Source of the DNA: Mucilaginibacter sp.
Lineage (GTDB): Bacteria; Bacteroidota; Bacteroidia; Sphingobacteriales; Sphingobacteriaceae
Direction of reading: 5' to 3'
Length of the DNA stretch: 64,000 nt
NCBI GenBank assembly: GCA_030445275.1
Contig: JAUCSE010000069.1
Coordinates: 162,076-226,075 of the forward strand
The notes beneath the pieces were generated by a model that worked only from the letters and a program-made list of their open reading frames with translations, was not told the origin of the DNA and made no database searches. The position numbers and the translations under genes were made by a program. Shown piece by piece: positions 23,841-31,244 of this stretch. Position 1 is the stretch's first letter. Each line of letters opens with the position of its first letter.

Positions 23841-24677
23841 CTACAGCTTATTCAACTCATCCATTAGCACTTTGCTAATGCGGTTAAAATAACGCCTTAC
23901 GCCAAAGCCCATTACGGTTTGGATGCCGCGGGTAGCGTTGGTTAAAAACACTTCATCGGCTTCATATAAAATGTCTGGATTTATCTGGGCTTCGGTAACA
24001 TCAATATTGTTCTCCTTGGCCAATTTTATCACTACCTGGCGCATTACCCCTTCTACGCAGCCTTCGCTTAAGGCAGGAGTATACAAATGATTTTGGTAGT
24101 ATATAAATATGTTGGAGCTGCTGGCTTCACACAAAAAACCACCCTGGTTCAATAAGAACACATCATCCAGCTTATTTTGTGTTTTGTACAGGCCTGCCAT
24201 TACATAAATAAGCGAGTTGCAGGTTTTAATGTTCGACAGGTAGTTTGATGGCTTGGGCAGTTCAGTAAACACATCCATGATCAAACCTTTTTCGTTCAAG
24301 AAATAACGGGGCTCATCTGATGCGGTAAGTTCCAGACAGTAACCCATTTTATTTTGCGATGGGGTATACAAACCCTCGGCATCACGGTAAACGGTAAGCC
24401 GCAGTCTACCATGCTTTACTTTATTTCTCTTGGCCAGTTCCTCTACAATGTCCTTAAAAAACCAGGTATCCATTTGCGAGTAGCCATCAATTTTAAGGGC
24501 CTTCATTCCTCGTTGCAGGCGGTCGGCATGCAGGTCGGCAAACTTGAGCTGCCCCTTCATTAAACGCATGCTTTCAAACAAACCATCACCATACTTAAAA
24601 GCCCTGTTGGCTATAGTAAGCAGCTGACTGTTTGCCGGGAGTATCTCTCCATTAAAATTGATAAAAACGGGTGTCAT
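23841..24677 (-). CDS. class IV PLP aminotransferase (aminodeoxychorismate lyase or branched-chain aminotransferase type)
   Basis: A 278-residue fold-type IV PLP enzyme. The N-terminal block NRAFKYGDGLFESMRL (24-39), the PLP lysine in SNIKTCNSL (K151) and the phosphate-binding block EASSSNIFI are present. The SNIK-T-x-N-x-L context is typical of 4-amino-4-deoxychorismate lyase (PabC) and D-amino acid transaminase relatives. PabC activity would fit with pabB at 35.5 kb in this window, but motif evidence does not separate it from other members. Start ATG at 24677. Confidence 0.85.
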   Translation of the reverse strand: MTPVFINFNGEILPANSQLLTIANRAFKYGDGLFESMRLMKGQLKFADLHADRLQRGMKALKIDGYSQMDTWFFKDIVEELAKRNKVKHGRLRLTVYRDAEGLYTPSQNKMGYCLELTASDEPRYFLNEKGLIMDVFTELPKPSNYLSNIKTCNSLIYVMAGLYKTQNKLDDVFLLNQGGFLCEASSSNIFIYYQNHLYTPALSEGCVEGVMRQVVIKLAKENNIDVTEAQINPDILYEADEVFLTNATRGIQTVMGFGVRRYFNRISKVLMDELNKL

Positions 24678-24680
24678 GTA

Positions 24681-24712
24681 GATGTGCAGATATCAGATGT
24701 GCAAATGTGCAG
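24681..24712. repeat. family C repeat (GATGTGCAGAT type), short copy
   Basis: GATGTGCAGATATCAGATG and TGCAAATGTGCAG, a half copy of the family C unit also seen at 26959, 40201 and 48141. Confidence 0.65.
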
Positions 24713-24820
24713 TTTTTTTAATTGGATTAATTTTTCAATGTACAGCATTATGCCATTTTTACAATTAACAAATCATTTAACAATACGCAAAAACCATGCT
24801 TATATTGGCCAATGGAGCAT

Positions 24821-25879
24821 TTAAGCTTCATCAACTTGCGCATTTGCCTGATTGCCAGCGGCTGTATATTTTCGCCATTTTTGCAGCACACTTTCAAAAT
24901 CACCAGGCAGTGGCGATTCAAAGGCAATTTGTTTTTTTAATGTGGGATGCAGAAAACCCAGCGTTTGCGCGTGCAAGGCCTGGCGCGGCATCAGCTCAAA
25001 ACAATTTTCAACAAATTGCTTGTATTTACTAAATACAGTGCCTTTCAATATCTTATCCCCACCATAAGTAGCATCGCTAAACAGCGGATGCCCTATGTGC
25101 CTCATATGCGCTCTGATCTGATGTGTACGGCCGGTTTCCAGCTGGCACTCTATCAGTGTAACATAACCCATACGCTCCAACACCTTATAATGCGTTACAG
25201 ACCATTTGCCTTTTTCAGGGTCGTCATATATCGACATCACCCGGCGATCATTTATACTGCGGCCAATATAGCCCGTTACCGTGCCATCTTGCTCCAGATC
25301 ACCCCAAACAAGGGCAATGTATTTACGGGTAATGGTATGATCAAAAAACTGCTTGGCCAGCCAGCTCATGGAGCGTTCGTTCTTGCTGATGAGCAACAAA
25401 CCCGAGGTATCTTTATCAATGCGGTGAACCAAACCCGGCCGGCCGTCATTACCCGGCAATGTTGGCAATTGCTGAAAATGGAAAACCAGTGCGTTAACCA
25501 ATGTACCGGTATAATTGTTATAACCCGGATGCACTACCATACCCGCGGCTTTATCAACCACCAGCACATCATTATCTTCGTAAACAATATTAATGGGCAG
25601 ATCTTCAGGGTAAACCTCGGTATCACGAGGCGGATGTGGTAATACAACTGATATTACATCAAGCGGTTTTACCCGGTAGCTTGATTTAATAGGCTTATCG
25701 TTCACCAGCACATTACCCAGCTCAATAGCATTCTGGATGCGGTTGCGCGAAGCGTTCTCCACCCTGTGCATTAAAAATTTATCAATACGCAGCAGGGATT
25801 GCCCTTTGTCAACCACAATACGTAAATGTTCAAATAAGTCCTGTTCTTCCTGCTCTATCAGCTCGCTATCGTCTGCCAT
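24821..25879 (-). CDS. rluD: RluA-family pseudouridine synthase (RluD-like)
   Basis: A 352-residue protein with an S4 RNA-binding domain (about 28-75) and the RluA catalytic domain. The HRIDKDTSG motif at 152-160 carries catalytic D155. The family's DKAAGMVVHP (109-118) and TGRTHQIRAHMRHIGHP blocks are also intact. By length and S4 domain it is RluD-type, modifying 23S rRNA. The N-terminal 20 residues are acidic and extra. The gene is a single unit; the large reverse-frame ORF opposite it is a shadow. Confidence 0.93.
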   Translation of the reverse strand: MADDSELIEQEEQDLFEHLRIVVDKGQSLLRIDKFLMHRVENASRNRIQNAIELGNVLVNDKPIKSSYRVKPLDVISVVLPHPPRDTEVYPEDLPINIVYEDNDVLVVDKAAGMVVHPGYNNYTGTLVNALVFHFQQLPTLPGNDGRPGLVHRIDKDTSGLLLISKNERSMSWLAKQFFDHTITRKYIALVWGDLEQDGTVTGYIGRSINDRRVMSIYDDPEKGKWSVTHYKVLERMGYVTLIECQLETGRTHQIRAHMRHIGHPLFSDATYGGDKILKGTVFSKYKQFVENCFELMPRQALHAQTLGFLHPTLKKQIAFESPLPGDFESVLQKWRKYTAAGNQANAQVDEA

Positions 25880-25911
25880 TTGAGCGCAAAAGTAATCGTT
25901 TTTTGTGGTAG

Positions 25912-26066
25912 TAGTATCAAGTAACGAGCATCAAGTATCACGATTATTAGCAGCTTTGGTATACTTACCAGAAAATCCTGATATTTGAGAACCAGTAGCG
26001 AGTATCAAGTATTACAATAAGCCCTCATTATAAATCTTGATACTTGATGCTCGCTACTTGATACTA
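25912..26066. repeat. family B inverted repeat, copy 2
   Basis: The left arm at 25912-25940 begins TAGTATCAAGTAACGAGC. The right arm at 26037-26066 is its near-perfect inverse (TTGATACTTGATGCTCGCTA...). A further internal unit AGTAGCGAGTATCAAGTAT lies at 25993-26012. It shares the CCAGAAAATC core with copy 1. It fills the gap between the divergent rluD-like and deaminase-like genes. Confidence 0.9.
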
Positions 26067-26070
26067 TTTT

Positions 26071-26958
26071 ATGAATATTGATCTCGAAATTTTTAGTCCG
26101 GTTCAGCGCATCAACAACCCTTTGTTTGATGAACATGGGGTAAAAGTTTTTTTAAAGCGTGATGACCTGATACACCCCATGATATCGGGCAATAAATGGC
26201 GTAAATTAAAATATCTGCTTAAAAATGCACAAGCACAACATAAAAATCACCTGGTAACTTTTGGCGGCGCATACTCCAACCACCTGCTGGCTACTGCCGC
26301 AGCGGCAGCAAAATTTGGGTTTAGAGCTACCGGTATAGTACGTGGCGAAACTGTAGATAACGATACCCTGTTTTTATGTAAGCTACACGGTATGCAATTA
26401 TTATTTACCGATCGTGACAGCTATCGCGATAAGCCGGAGCTGTTCGCTCAATATTTCGGTAATAATAAAGACGCTTTTTTTATTGACGAAGGCGGCGCAT
26501 CTGCCGAAGGCGCACAAGGATGTAGTGAACTAATTGATGAACTGACTGAAACTTATGATCATATATTTTGCGCCTGTGGTACAGGAACCACCGCCGCGGG
26601 TATTATTAACGGCTTAACCAAAAATCAACTTAAAACCCGCTTTAATGCCGTACCTGTTTTTAAAAACGGTGGCTTTATTAAAGAGGAGATTGACCGTTTC
26701 CTGATTAACCCGGCTAATTTTGACCTGCATACCGATTACCATTTTGGTGGTTACGGCAAAGCCAATGATGAACTGATTATCTTTATAAAACAATTTGTGG
26801 CAAGCACCGGGATAGTTATTGAGCCGGTGTACACCGGCAAAATGATGTATGCCCTTTATAATCTGATAGCTCAAGATCATTTTAAACCCGACAGTAACAT
26901 ACTGGCTATCCACAGTGGCGGTATTTGGGGATTGCTGGGCATGAAGGATAAGTTTTAA
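26071..26958 (+). CDS. PLP-dependent ACC deaminase / D-cysteine desulfhydrase family protein
   Basis: A 295-residue fold-type II PLP enzyme. The PLP lysine is K42 in SGNKWRKLKYL, followed by FGGAYSNH (substrate loop), then ACGTGTT (phosphate loop) and the C-terminal IHSGGIWGL. This is the pattern shared by 1-aminocyclopropane-1-carboxylate deaminase and D-cysteine desulfhydrase. The residues that separate the two activities cannot be assigned by eye; desulfhydrase is the usual guess for a Bacteroidota member. It begins 5 bases after a family B repeat and ends just before a family C repeat and a terminator. Confidence 0.9.
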   Translation: MNIDLEIFSPVQRINNPLFDEHGVKVFLKRDDLIHPMISGNKWRKLKYLLKNAQAQHKNHLVTFGGAYSNHLLATAAAAAKFGFRATGIVRGETVDNDTLFLCKLHGMQLLFTDRDSYRDKPELFAQYFGNNKDAFFIDEGGASAEGAQGCSELIDELTETYDHIFCACGTGTTAAGIINGLTKNQLKTRFNAVPVFKNGGFIKEEIDRFLINPANFDLHTDYHFGGYGKANDELIIFIKQFVASTGIVIEPVYTGKMMYALYNLIAQDHFKPDSNILAIHSGGIWGLLGMKDKF

Positions 26959-27044
26959 ATTTCAGATGTGCGAATTTCAGATATGCAGACCTTACCCTCC
27001 CATTTTAAGAATAATTTGCACATCTGCACATCTCTAATCTGCAC
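26959..27044. repeat. family C inverted repeat (GATGTGC type)
   Basis: The left unit at 26959-26988 contains TTCAGATGTGCGAATTTCAG; the right unit at 27015-27044 contains the inverse, TTGCACATCTGCACATC and AATCTGCAC. The two can pair into a long imperfect hairpin. Confidence 0.8.
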
Positions 27045-27077
27045 CTCAACAGAGTATACTATTTTGGGCTTTGGTAC

Positions 27078-27112
27078 AAAAAGTAACTTTAAACAATTTA
27101 AAGTTACTTTTT
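27078..27112. terminator. bidirectional hairpin terminator between the deaminase-like gene and lat
   Basis: A perfect 16-bp stem AAAAAGTAACTTTAAA (27078-27093) / TTTAAAGTTACTTTTT (27097-27112) with a CAA loop, ending in a T-run on both strands. It lies 120 bases past the stop of the upstream gene and 75 bases before lat. Confidence 0.75.
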
Positions 27113-27162
27113 CTTCAATCGGTTCAAAAACCGCCTAAATTTTAATTTTAGAGGGTTTTTAG

Positions 27163-27170
27163 TAAATTTG
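27163..27170 (+). promoter_or_regulatory. -7 promoter box of lat
   Basis: TAAATTTG fits TAnnTTTG and lies 16 bases before the ATG at 27187. No -33 TTG at the right distance. Confidence 0.5.
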
Positions 27171-27186
27171 TACAAACCAAATTTAT

Positions 27187-28518
27187 ATGTACAACCTACT
27201 TGTTTCTCCAGAAAACGTACAGGCTTCGTTACAGAAGCACGTGCTTGCTGATGGCTTTGACCTAACTTTTGACATGGAAAAAAGTAAGGGTGTTTATATT
27301 TACGATGCTAAATATAACCGGACACTGCTTGACTTTTTTACTTGCTTTGCTTCGGTACCATTAGGCTATAATCACCCAAAAATGGTGAATGACGAAGAAT
27401 TTAAAAAAAATCTGATGCTGGCGGCATTAACCAATCCATCAAACTCAGATATATATACTACTCAGTATGCTCAGTTTGTTGAAACTTTTTCACGGGTGGG
27501 CATACCTGATTATTTGCCTCATGCCTTTTTTATAGCTGGTGGTTCACTGGCCATTGAAAACGCATTGAAGGTTGCTATGGACTGGAAAGTACAGAAAAAC
27601 TTTGCCAAGGGTTATACCAAAGAGAAAGGCCATAAAGTATTACATTTTGAACATGCTTTTCATGGTCGCTCTGGTTATACCCTAAGTTTAACCAATACCC
27701 AGCTTAATAAAACAAAATGGTTTGCCAAATTTGATTGGCCGCGTGTATCAGTGCCCTATATTAAATTTCCTTACAGCGATAGCAACCATGACGACCTGCT
27801 GCTGCGCGAACAGCTTTCCATTACACAGATCAGAACCGCTTTTGCCGAAAACAAGGATGATATATGCGCTATTATTATTGAGCCTGTACAATCTGAAGGG
27901 GGCGATAACCACGTACGCAAGGAATTTATGGAGAAGTTAAGGGAACTTGCCGATGAGTATGAAGCTATGTTGATATATGATGAGGTACAAACTGGTGTTG
28001 GCCTTACCGGTAAATTTTGGTGCCATGAGCATTTTGGCCCAAAAGCACGCCCTGATATTTTAGCCTTTGGCAAAAAAATGCAAGTATGTGGCATACTAGC
28101 CAGTAATCGGGTTGATGAAGTGGAGAACAATGTTTTCAGGGTATCATCGCGCATTAACTCTACCTGGGGTGGAAGCCTGGTTGATATGGTTAGGTCATCA
28201 AAGATCATGGAAATCATTGAAGAGGATAATCTGTGTGACAACGCCGCTCAAATGGGCGAGTACCTACAAAACAGGCTTAGCGAAATTGCTTCAAGAACCC
28301 CGGTTATCAGCAATGTACGCGGCAAGGGTTTACTTACAGCATTTGATTTTCCGGATAAAAACAAGCGGGATAACTTTATTAAACAGGGAATGGAGCAAAA
28401 TATCATGTACCTGGGCTGCGGCGAAAAAAGCGTGCGCTTCAGGCCAGCCCTTATCATTGAGAAGGATCATATCGACCATGGGCTTGACATCCTTGAGAAA
28501 ATATCACTTAATTTATAA
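27187..28518 (+). CDS. lat: L-lysine 6-transaminase
   Basis: A 443-residue class III PLP aminotransferase that matches L-lysine epsilon-aminotransferase rather than ornithine or GABA enzymes: FFTCFASVPLGYNHP near the N-terminus, the FHGRSGYTLSLTNT block, IYDEVQTGVGLTGKFW, and the PLP-lysine segment AFGKKMQVCG (K296/K297). The reaction is lysine plus 2-oxoglutarate to alpha-aminoadipate semialdehyde and glutamate. The aldehyde dehydrogenase that would follow is not in the window. Monocistronic, with its own -7 box. Confidence 0.93.
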   Translation: MYNLLVSPENVQASLQKHVLADGFDLTFDMEKSKGVYIYDAKYNRTLLDFFTCFASVPLGYNHPKMVNDEEFKKNLMLAALTNPSNSDIYTTQYAQFVETFSRVGIPDYLPHAFFIAGGSLAIENALKVAMDWKVQKNFAKGYTKEKGHKVLHFEHAFHGRSGYTLSLTNTQLNKTKWFAKFDWPRVSVPYIKFPYSDSNHDDLLLREQLSITQIRTAFAENKDDICAIIIEPVQSEGGDNHVRKEFMEKLRELADEYEAMLIYDEVQTGVGLTGKFWCHEHFGPKARPDILAFGKKMQVCGILASNRVDEVENNVFRVSSRINSTWGGSLVDMVRSSKIMEIIEEDNLCDNAAQMGEYLQNRLSEIASRTPVISNVRGKGLLTAFDFPDKNKRDNFIKQGMEQNIMYLGCGEKSVRFRPALIIEKDHIDHGLDILEKISLNL

Positions 28519-28702
28519 TAACAGAATAATATCGCTACAGGCAAATTAGTTATCTGCCAAAAAAGTAATTTAATATTTAATATGTGACCAAACCAGCTTT
28601 TCAAAGGACGAAACAGTCGTTTTAAAGTACGAAAAAGAGTAAAATATTAATATATACTATTTTTTAACCAAAATACACTATATTTTTAATTATTATTCCT
28701 GT

Positions 28703-28710
28703 TAGATTTG
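28703..28710 (+). promoter_or_regulatory. -7 promoter box of the 145-aa hypothetical gene
   Basis: TAGATTTG is an exact TAnnTTTG match, 44 bases before the ATG at 28755, in a very AT-rich leader. Confidence 0.45.
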
Positions 28711-28754
28711 TACTACCCCTACAACATAAGTATAGATCAACTTTTTTAAAAGCC

Positions 28755-29192
28755 ATGAGCAAACACATAGAGAAACTAAAAAAACAACTTGTTGAAGTAT
28801 CAGAAGTTGTTAATTCGTTCCAATCAGAGTCAGTACAGGTTCGGATTATTGATCGGTTGTTAGATGTAATGATTGAGTCAGACAAAGTTGATGGCGATGG
28901 ATCTGAGCTATTTAGCAAAAAAGTGCGTAGAATGCGCTCAGATGATGAAAACTTTGCAGCATCTGGTCGAAAAAAACCGGGCGCAACAAAGATATTAAAT
29001 CAGCTGTTAAGCTCTGATTTCTTTGACATTTCACGTTCCATATCATCAATTGCTAATTATTGCAAAGATCAGTTTGATTCTGATTTCAAAACTTCTGAAC
29101 TTTCAGGTGTATTATTAAAACTTGCAAATGAAAGTAAACTAAGAAGAGAAAGAAGTCATGAAAACAACCGGTTTGAATACATAAGAGCCTGA
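28755..29192 (+). CDS. conserved hypothetical protein with C-terminal winged-helix-like segment
   Basis: 145 residues, not a family I can name. The N-terminal 45 residues are charged and helical (likely coiled coil, KHIEKLKKQLVEVSEVVNSF). The C-terminal half, from about 78, reads as a helix-turn-helix/winged-helix module: ATKILNQLLSSDFF, then SISSIANYCKDQF, then KTSELSGVLLKLANESKL, then a basic strand ending RFEYIRA. That layout suggests DNA or RNA binding. It stands alone, with its own -7 box and a strong terminator, in an AT-rich 760-base space between lat and bshB1. Function unknown. Confidence 0.75.
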   Translation: MSKHIEKLKKQLVEVSEVVNSFQSESVQVRIIDRLLDVMIESDKVDGDGSELFSKKVRRMRSDDENFAASGRKKPGATKILNQLLSSDFFDISRSISSIANYCKDQFDSDFKTSELSGVLLKLANESKLRRERSHENNRFEYIRA

Positions 29193-29220
29193 GATTAACT
29201 AACTTACTTACATAATAATA

Positions 29221-29258
29221 AACAAGCCGCGGTGTATAATAACCCGCGGCTTGTTCAT
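29221..29258. terminator. hairpin terminator between the hypothetical gene and bshB1
   Basis: A perfect 12-bp stem AACAAGCCGCGG (29221-29232) / CCGCGGCTTGTT (29244-29255) with an 11-base loop. It lies between convergent genes and could serve both. Confidence 0.8.
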
Positions 29259-29278
29259 TTTCAAGGCTAAAGCAAATA

Positions 29279-30001
29279 TTATTTCAAAGAAAATAAACTA
29301 TCTACTCCTAAAATTTTTCTGCTGGTAAAGCCCTCTGCATATTTCACCTTGATACTTTTCCCAAACTCGCTGGCACGAGCCGCCACTACATTAATAAACT
29401 CAGGCGATGAAATGTAGGTTTGCGGCTCCCCTTGCCAATCAGGGTTATAAAATTGCGAACCAAAGGCATAAATACTCTCTATCTTTTTATCCCAATAATC
29501 AGTAACATCAATTAAAATATCTGGTTTTATATAGTTGTCTTGTATAAAATGCAAAACATGATCTGGGCGCCAGGCCTCTTGCGCTACACCATCGGCAAAG
29601 GTTTCAATTTTACGCAATCCAGATAAAAAGGCAGCTGCTTCAACTAATTCATTAGCCCGCCCATGATCAGGATGCCTGTCATGGTATGCATTGGTTATTA
29701 CAATTGCAGGTTGGTATTTACGTATAGCAGCTATTACTTCTAGCTGGTGTTCACGGGAATTTTCAAAAAAACCATCGGGTAAGCCCAGATTTTCTCTTAA
29801 GGTTAACCCCAATATCTTTGCAGATGCTGCTGCTTCCTGCTCCCGTATCTCGGCTGAGCCGCGGGTTCCTAGTTCGCCGCGGGTAAGGTCAACAATACCT
29901 ACCTTTTTACCCAGGGCTATATGTTTTAAAATAGTGCCTGAGCACCCAAGTTCGGCATCGTCGGGATGTACCGATAAAACTAATATATCTAATTTAAGCA
30001 T
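29279..30001 (-). CDS. bshB1: bacillithiol biosynthesis deacetylase BshB1
   Basis: A 240-residue LmbE/PIG-L zinc deacetylase. Zinc and catalytic residues are visible in HPDDAELGCSG (H12, D14, D15) and RHPDHGRANE (H110, D112, H113). The blocks TRGELGTRG and SREHQLEVI fit BshB1 rather than general LmbE proteins. It deacetylates GlcNAc-malate in bacillithiol synthesis. bshA and bshC are not in the window. It is the last gene of an operon with DUF4294 and a glutathione-peroxidase-fold gene (14 bases upstream). Confidence 0.93.
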   Translation of the reverse strand: MLKLDILVLSVHPDDAELGCSGTILKHIALGKKVGIVDLTRGELGTRGSAEIREQEAAASAKILGLTLRENLGLPDGFFENSREHQLEVIAAIRKYQPAIVITNAYHDRHPDHGRANELVEAAAFLSGLRKIETFADGVAQEAWRPDHVLHFIQDNYIKPDILIDVTDYWDKKIESIYAFGSQFYNPDWQGEPQTYISSPEFINVVAARASEFGKSIKVKYAEGFTSRKILGVDSLFSLK

Positions 30002-30015
30002 AAATGTGTGTTGAA

Positions 30016-30516
30016 TTAATGAGCTGCTGTTAAAAGGCGCTCAATCTTTTTCCTGATCTTGGAGGATGTTGGCTTGGTAAAAGGATAATAAAAATCCGTT
30101 ACATGTCCGTTGCGATCAATTAAGAATTTGTGAAAGTTCCACCGGGGGACGGATTTAAGTTTGCCATTATCCTTTTTATTGGCAAAAAACTGATATAAAG
30201 GATGTGCATATGGGCCGCGTACCCTGATCTTATCAAATACGGGATAGTTGGTACCAACATTTTCGCAAAAGGTAGCAATAGCTTCACCTTCGAGCGGCTC
30301 CTGCCCTCCAAAATCATTGGATGGGAAAGCCAGTATTTCAAAATCCAGATCTTTAAACTGGTTCTTCAAACTAACCAATTCTTTAAGCTGCGGAGTAAAG
30401 CCACACTGAGAGGCAGTATTTACTATTAAAAGTACTTTATCTTTATATGCAGACAGGTCAATCTCTTCGCCGTTTAATTTTTGAATATTAAACTTGTAGA
30501 TACTATTGTTATCCAT
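30016..30516 (-). CDS. glutathione peroxidase-family thiol peroxidase
   Basis: A 166-residue GPx-fold protein. The peroxidatic cysteine is C38 in NTASQCGFT, with Q72 in FGGQEP and the Trp-Asn pair in RWNFHKF completing the usual tetrad. A second cysteine, C84 (ATFCENVGTNYPVF), sits where the resolving cysteine of thioredoxin-dependent GPx enzymes is found. It is therefore probably a two-Cys thioredoxin-type peroxidase, despite the name. No signal peptide. It lies between DUF4294 (2 bases) and bshB1 (14 bases) on the same strand. Confidence 0.93.
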   Translation of the reverse strand: MDNNSIYKFNIQKLNGEEIDLSAYKDKVLLIVNTASQCGFTPQLKELVSLKNQFKDLDFEILAFPSNDFGGQEPLEGEAIATFCENVGTNYPVFDKIRVRGPYAHPLYQFFANKKDNGKLKSVPRWNFHKFLIDRNGHVTDFYYPFTKPTSSKIRKKIERLLTAAH

Positions 30517-30518
30517 TA

Positions 30519-31136
30519 TTAATTGTTAGTGGAATTATATCCGGCCTGTTTTAGTATGGCCTCGATATCTTTCTGCTCTTCAGGGTCATAGGTTTCTTTC
30601 AGGTTATGGCCAAATATGCTGGCTACTGATTGGAACATGAATGCTTTAAAACCACCTTTCAGATCCTTAACCATAGCAAAGCTGGTCATCCCCGACTCGC
30701 GGTTAATCAGTTTTATCAAAACCTCACCCTGACTAATTGTCAGATTTTTTATTTCCTTGTTAAACAATGTTTTTATTTCAGTTTCACAGGTTGTCACCAG
30801 CTCCTTTTGCTTATGCTTATCACCTGTGAGTGCCAGATCGCGTTGCAGCTGGCGGTAACGTTGCCCGGCAAAACGCGCGTAGGGCAACACTTTGAACACA
30901 TTATACCTTAACCGGAGGTAAGCATTACGATCAGCCTCGCTGGCAAATATACGTGTATCAACAACTTTTACTTCGGGAGTAACTATCCAGGGTACCAACT
31001 CTCCATCAAGTTCGGTCATAGCCGTTTTGATGGTATCATTTTTGCCTATAATTACTGATGCAGGTTTATCTGTTTGGGCCTTAAGGGTGCCCATAATGCA
31101 AAAACAAAACAAAAACAGAAAACCAATAAATTTCAT
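30519..31136 (-). CDS. DUF4294 domain-containing protein
   Basis: A 205-residue exported protein with a signal peptide (MKFIGFLFLFCFCIMGTLKAQ, cleavage after AQ). The mature part carries the DUF4294 blocks DGELVPWIVTPEV, YLRLRYNVFKVLPYA and LIKLINRESG. The family is restricted to Bacteroidota and has no known function. It is the first gene of the operon DUF4294-GPx-bshB1, with only a 2-base gap to the second gene. Confidence 0.92.
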   Translation of the reverse strand: MKFIGFLFLFCFCIMGTLKAQTDKPASVIIGKNDTIKTAMTELDGELVPWIVTPEVKVVDTRIFASEADRNAYLRLRYNVFKVLPYARFAGQRYRQLQRDLALTGDKHKQKELVTTCETEIKTLFNKEIKNLTISQGEVLIKLINRESGMTSFAMVKDLKGGFKAFMFQSVASIFGHNLKETYDPEEQKDIEAILKQAGYNSTNN

Positions 31137-31244
31137 AATTTTACTTATTACAAAATTAAAGCAATTTTTTGTGGTATTTCAATATAATCTGTAATAATAG
31201 TTTATAATTACAAGTTTATCAATTAATACCATTAATATCAACAT

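Noticed and set aside
24947..25642. 231-aa plus-strand frame opposite the RluD-like gene
   Set aside because: Fully antisense to a gene with all family motifs; no domain on its own.
27771..28241. 156-aa minus-strand frame opposite lat
   Set aside because: Antisense to conserved aminotransferase sequence; Ser-rich shadow.
29279..31136. Reading the GPx-fold gene as a true glutathione peroxidase
   Set aside because: The second cysteine at the resolving position and the bacillithiol gene beside it argue for a thioredoxin- or bacillithiol-linked peroxidase; the family name does not settle the reductant.
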